In this document: in pieces, positions 33,648-36,634 of the stretch
Layout: each line of letters begins with the position of its first letter
Numbering within the stretch: the stretch's first letter is position 1
From: an uncultured Adlercreutzia sp.
GTDB taxonomy: Bacteria > Actinomycetota > Coriobacteriia > Coriobacteriales > Eggerthellaceae
Length of the DNA stretch: 36,634 bases
NCBI GenBank assembly: GCA_902478715.1
Contig: CABSMC010000019.1
Location: 1-36,634 of the forward strand
Direction: 5' to 3'
Notes under the pieces: model-generated
The model's database searches: none
Told to the model about the DNA's origin: nothing
Seen by the model: the letters and a program-made list of their open reading frames with translations, nothing else
Program-made: the position numbers and the translations under genes

Positions 33648-33841
33648 CCCCAATCCTCAAGGCTTTCGTCTCAAATCCGATGAATAATCCACTAAGCGGT
33701 TCACGCATGTCAACCCATGGCAATCGCGCGGCAACACCGAAGGGCGGCCTTTTCAGGAGCTGGTATCGGATCCGCGCGACTGCCTTTGGAGGATCGGGTG
33801 TCGCGAACCGGTGTCGATATCCGGAGGTTTGGAACTTGGGG

Positions 33842-34044
33842 CGACGAACTGCCTGAAAATGCACGAGATCGCGAGTTGTAAGCGTCCCGAGGGTGCGAAT
33901 GACTCGGAGCTGAAGGCATGCAAATCGGCTCCAATTCGCTGACCAGGCATTTCTCGATAGCTTTTCGGAACGCGGGTCTTCATCGGCGGGATTGGACGCT
34001 TATAACTCGAGATCTCGTGCATTTTCGGGGTGCTTCGGCGACTG
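33842..34044. repeat. Palindromic repeat element, copy 2 (about 203 bp)
   Basis: Left arm 33842-33889 and right arm 33995-34044 are inverted copies with the core GCACGAGATC followed by TCGAG or GCGAG and then TTxTAAGCG. They match the arms of the element at 3697-3913, where the core reads GCATGAAATC. The interior shares CTCGGAGCT and nearby bases with copy 1 read in the opposite orientation. The gene-free interval 33629-34059 holds the tRNA-Gly promoter, about 190 bp of plain sequence and this element. Confidence 0.72.
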
Positions 34045-34059
34045 AGCGGCGCGCCAGCG

Positions 34060-34329
34060 TTAGCGAACCTCTGCCAAATAGGCGTTGGCGCTGCGGGGGA
34101 ACTCGCGCTTGAAGGCCTCCCTCAGCAGGCGCTTGCCGGCAGCGCCCGGCGGCAGGGGAGAGCGGCTCTTCTCGAAGCCGTCCTCGACGAGGAACCAGCC
34201 CTCTCCATCGCGCTCGAGGATGAGGGAGCGGTCCTTCTTGAACGTCGCCAGAGTGAGCGACTTCAGCCCCTTGTCAGCCGGGGCGTTGAAGAACTTGGCT
34301 TGGGCCTGCTTCACGGGAACGAGCTTCAT
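34060..34329 (-). CDS. Small cytoplasmic protein of unknown function
   Basis: The product has 89 residues from ATG 34329, with a perfect AGGAGG ribosome site seven bases upstream. It is basic and compact: MKLVPVKQAQAKFFNAPADK, then LTLATFKKDRSLILERDGEGWFLVEDGFEK, a beta-like stretch, and a helical C-terminus (GKRLLREAFKREFPRSANAYLAE). No signal or membrane segment is visible, and I recognise no family. It ends 15 bp from repeat element copy 2. Strong translation signals argue it is real. Confidence 0.75.
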   Translation of the reverse strand: MKLVPVKQAQAKFFNAPADKGLKSLTLATFKKDRSLILERDGEGWFLVEDGFEKSRSPLPPGAAGKRLLREAFKREFPRSANAYLAEVR

Positions 34330-34401
34330 AGCGACCTCCTGTCGGGCGTACCTCAGCAGTCCGTCCGACTCTCGCCGATTTCGGACGCGCTTCTCGCGGC
34401 G

Positions 34402-34429
34402 ATTGTACGCCGTGACGCCTCCGCTCTAA
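34402..34429 (-). promoter_or_regulatory. Candidate promoter of the small unknown gene
   Basis: On the minus strand TTAGAG (34424-34429), a 16-bp spacer and TACAAT (34402-34407) lie about 70 bases before the start codon. Confidence 0.4.
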
Positions 34430-34489
34430 GCGCCCCGACCCCCTCCTTGCCCAAACCGTTACGCGAGCTAGGGAAGGGGACTTAAGGAT

Positions 34490-34518
34490 GCCCCCGACAG
34501 CATGGAGCCGTCGGGGGC
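34490..34518 (-). terminator. Terminator-like hairpin after the flavoprotein reductase gene
   Basis: GCCCCCGAC (34490-34498) pairs perfectly with GTCGGGGGC (34510-34518). On the minus strand it lies 34 bases after the stop of the reductase; ATCCTTAAG follows, so there is no real T-run. Confidence 0.5.
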
Positions 34519-34551
34519 GAAAGGGGAGGGCTTAAAGGGCGCGGCCAGGGT

Positions 34552-36129
34552 TTAGGCGGTGGCTTCCGCAGCCGCTTTCTGGCCGGCGATGCGGCCGTTT
34601 ACCAGGCAGTCGGTGGTGGCGCAGGAGCCCAGGCGGCAGGCGCCGTGCACGCCGCCCGCGGCCTCGCCCGCAGCGAACAGGCCGGGGATGGGGGCCAGCT
34701 CCATATCGAGCACCCGGCAGTCCAGGTCGGTCTTCACGCCGCCCATGCAGTGGTGCACCTTCGGCCACAGGCGCACACCATAGAAGGGGGGTTCGTCGAT
34801 AGTTTGGGCATCGTCCGGGATGGGCTTCTCGAAATCCTCGTCCAGCTTGTTGGTGACAAAAGTGTTGTAGCGGGCGATCTCGTCGGCCAGGGCGTCGGCG
34901 GGCATGTCGTAGAAAGCGGCGGCTTCTTCCAACGAGTTGAACTCATGGGTGATGCCGGCTTTCATGGCGTTTTCCAGGCCCTCGCCGTACATGGCCTTCT
35001 TGCAGGTGATCTGCACGCAGGGCTCGCCCGTCTCCAGGATGGCGTCGGCATAGCGCTTGCGGTCGGTCAGCTCGTTCACCACGCGGCGGCCAGTGGCGCG
35101 GCAGAGGGTGGGGGCGTAGCTGGCTTGGCCGTCGGTGTAGAAGGCCGCCACGCCGTAGCCCTGCTCATCGGGGCTCATGAAGGGTAGAAGCTGGATCCAG
35201 TCGGTGTGCACCGCCATGGCGCCGGCGCGGACGGCGGCCTTCAGAGACTCGGCCGTGGCGCCTTCTTGGTTGGTGCAATCGACCGTCTCGTCCAGACGCG
35301 GATCCTGGGCCAGGCGGAACTCCAGGTCGCGGCCGAAGCCGCCGGTGGCGAGCACGACGCCCTTCGTGGCGTGGATGGCAACGGGCTTGCCACTCTCAAC
35401 GTCGTTGCCTGAGGCTCCATCGCGTACGACGGCGCCGATCACACGGCCCTCGTCGTTCTGAACGAGTTGGACGAGCATGCGCTCGGTCTCCACGTTGACG
35501 CCCATCTCGCCGAGCTTTTCGGACAAGGGCCCCGTGACGTTCGAGCCGCCGCCCACGCCTTGGCAGATGGTGCGCAGGATGCTGTGGCCGCCGTAGGGGT
35601 ACAGCCAGGGCTCGCCGTTCTCGTCCTTGTCCCAGGTGCAGCCCATCTCCACCGACCACTCCCAGGTCTCGTTGGATTTCTCGGCGATGAGGCGGCACTT
35701 CTCCTCATCGTTGAGGTACAGGCCGGCGATGAGCATATCGCTTACGAAGGCGTCCACGGAGTCCTCGATGCCCTCGCGCGCCTGCACCTTTGAGCCGCAT
35801 ACGGCCATATCGCCAGCGGCGAAGGCGGAATTGCCGCCCACCCGGTTCATCTTTTCGATGATCTTCACATCGGCTCCGGCGTTTTTGGCCTCGATGGCCG
35901 CGGCTAGGCCGGAGTAGCCCGAGCCCACGACGAGCACCTCGCACTCCTCGTCCCAGCTGATGTCGCTTGTGCTCGCGCCGGTGGCCGGCATCTCCTTCTC
36001 CGTGCCCGTCTTCGGGGCGCATCCGGCCAGGCCGAGAGCGGCCAGGGTGCCGGCTATAGCGCTGCCCGAGATGAACGTGCGGCGGGAGATGCCTGCGCTC
36101 GCGTTCGTGTTCCTGTGCATGTTCTCCAT
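34552..36129 (-). CDS. Tat-exported FAD-dependent fumarate-reductase-type flavoprotein
   Basis: The product has 525 residues from ATG 36129 after GAGGAGGACATC. A Tat signal with SRRTFISG (residues 15-22) and a lipobox-like LAGC (Cys ~37) suggest a Tat-exported lipoprotein. FAD binding: EVLVVGSGYSGLAAAIEAKNAGADVKIIEK (about 63) and GVVLATGGFGRD. Active-site-type motifs include HHCMGG (His ~459) and GGVHGACRLGSC (Arg ~499), as in soluble fumarate and urocanate reductases, where the residue after GA is usually Asn, here Cys. Such enzymes reduce C=C or other bonds with electrons from a haem partner, which is not encoded here. Substrate unknown. A LuxR-type gene lies upstream. Confidence 0.9.
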   Translation of the reverse strand: MENMHRNTNASAGISRRTFISGSAIAGTLAALGLAGCAPKTGTEKEMPATGASTSDISWDEECEVLVVGSGYSGLAAAIEAKNAGADVKIIEKMNRVGGNSAFAAGDMAVCGSKVQAREGIEDSVDAFVSDMLIAGLYLNDEEKCRLIAEKSNETWEWSVEMGCTWDKDENGEPWLYPYGGHSILRTICQGVGGGSNVTGPLSEKLGEMGVNVETERMLVQLVQNDEGRVIGAVVRDGASGNDVESGKPVAIHATKGVVLATGGFGRDLEFRLAQDPRLDETVDCTNQEGATAESLKAAVRAGAMAVHTDWIQLLPFMSPDEQGYGVAAFYTDGQASYAPTLCRATGRRVVNELTDRKRYADAILETGEPCVQITCKKAMYGEGLENAMKAGITHEFNSLEEAAAFYDMPADALADEIARYNTFVTNKLDEDFEKPIPDDAQTIDEPPFYGVRLWPKVHHCMGGVKTDLDCRVLDMELAPIPGLFAAGEAAGGVHGACRLGSCATTDCLVNGRIAGQKAAAEATA

Positions 36130-36342
36130 GATGTCCTCCTCTTTTGGTTTCGTCTTGCGCCGGCCTTTCCGTATCCGGCACCGCCAGCATAGGTCGCGCG
36201 CTGCGCCGGCGCACCCCACGTCAGGCGGGGAAAAGCGAAACCCCCCTTGGGGTGGGGTGGCCCATCTGGGAAAACGTCGTTTGGAAAAGAGGAGGGGGAT
36301 GAGCGATTGCGGCGACCGTTCGTCGGCGGAGGGGGCCGGACT

Positions 36343-36634
36343 CTAGAGGGAGGGGGCGACCAGTTCGATGATCTCCTGCTTGGAATGCACCCCGAGCTTC
36401 GCGTAAATGCTCTTTTGGTAGCTCTTCACGGTATTGCGGGAGAGGTAGAGCGCATCGCTCACGAACTGCGCATCGCGGCCTTGGGCGAGCAGCAGCAGAA
36501 TGTCAGTCTCTCGGTTGGTGAGCCCGTGCTCGGCCGCCAGCTCGGCGCAGCGGGCGCGGCGGAAATCCTCTTGGCTGTGCGCGAAGCGGTCAAGCCGCTC
36601 GCAGGCGGCCTGGGCCTCGCCGAGGGCTCGGCGG
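36343..36634 (-). CDS. LuxR-type response regulator, C-terminal part (5' end outside window)
   Basis: The frame is open to the right edge; 96 C-terminal residues are visible. HGLTNRETDILLLLAQGRDAQFVSDALYLSRNTVKSYQKSIYAKLGVHSKQEIIELV is a LuxR/GerE helix-turn-helix. In Eggerthellaceae, such regulators with membrane sensor domains commonly sit beside single flavoprotein reductase genes, and this one lies 213 bp upstream on the same strand. The N-terminal sensor cannot be seen. It probably controls the reductase. Confidence 0.88.
   Translation of the reverse strand, partial: RRALGEAQAACERLDRFAHSQEDFRRARCAELAAEHGLTNRETDILLLLAQGRDAQFVSDALYLSRNTVKSYQKSIYAKLGVHSKQEIIELVAPSL

Noticed and set aside
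33545..33864. Short frames on both strands around tRNA-Gly
   Set aside because: They run through the tRNA gene and the repeat region; no translation signals.

Overview
The window (36,634 bp, GC-rich) looks like a chromosome segment from a strictly anaerobic member of the Coriobacteriia, most likely family Eggerthellaceae. This is an inference. It rests on the high GC content and codon use, several exported redox proteins (a Tat-exported flavoprotein reductase next to a LuxR-type regulator, NrfC/NrfD-like proteins, a multihaem cytochrome), a four-subunit 2-oxoacid:ferredoxin oxidoreductase, and GatCAB. No species can be named from the sequence alone.

Layout, left to right. 1-3476: end of the F1Fo ATP synthase operon (atpA 3' end, atpG, atpD, atpC) and a strong terminator. 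3477-5588: an accessory strip with a 30-bp tandem repeat, a ~217-bp palindromic repeat element, a RelB-like/PIN toxin-antitoxin pair, a Fic-domain gene remnant and a degenerate second repeat element. 5589-13793: mostly housekeeping, with dnaE overlapping truA, an aldo/keto reductase carrying a C-terminal ferredoxin domain, an NSS-family Na+ symporter and ychF. 13914-19468: a MerR-family regulator divergent from a four-gene extracytoplasmic redox operon (triheme cytochrome fused to a sulfite-oxidase-like domain; a small secreted sulfite-oxidase-like protein; a Tat-exported four-cluster ferredoxin; an NrfD-like membrane protein). A textbook MerR-type promoter (19-bp spacer containing a dyad) drives the operon. 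19837-21784: a PARG-like protein and a C-terminally shortened LarE-like protein. 21781-23730: a small island with higBA divergent from an XRE-type regulator and an ORF6N/PLD-like protein. 23855-27297: gatCAB. 27394-33312: a small membrane protein, a phenylacetate-CoA-ligase-family enzyme, a stand-alone LysR-type effector domain, and the gamma-delta-alpha-beta genes of a 2-oxoacid:ferredoxin oxidoreductase. 33435-33628: convergent tRNA-Arg(UCU) and tRNA-Gly(UCC) sharing a two-way terminator. 33842-34044: another copy of the palindromic element. 34060-36634: a small unknown gene, a Tat-exported flavoprotein reductase, and the 3' end of a LuxR-type regulator that runs off the window.

How the parts work together. 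In the MerR operon, quinol electrons probably pass through the NrfD-like protein to the exported ferredoxin, then to the haems and the sulfite-oxidase-like domain. The operon lacks the usual DMSO-reductase-family catalytic subunit, which makes it the best candidate here for an undescribed respiratory module. The acyl-CoA ligase and oxidoreductase genes together suggest fermentation of an aromatic or branched-chain 2-oxo acid, with the LysR-type domain as a possible ligand sensor. The most unusual non-coding signal is a family of ~200-bp elements with inverted ends of up to about 50 bp, seen three times here (two clear, one degraded).
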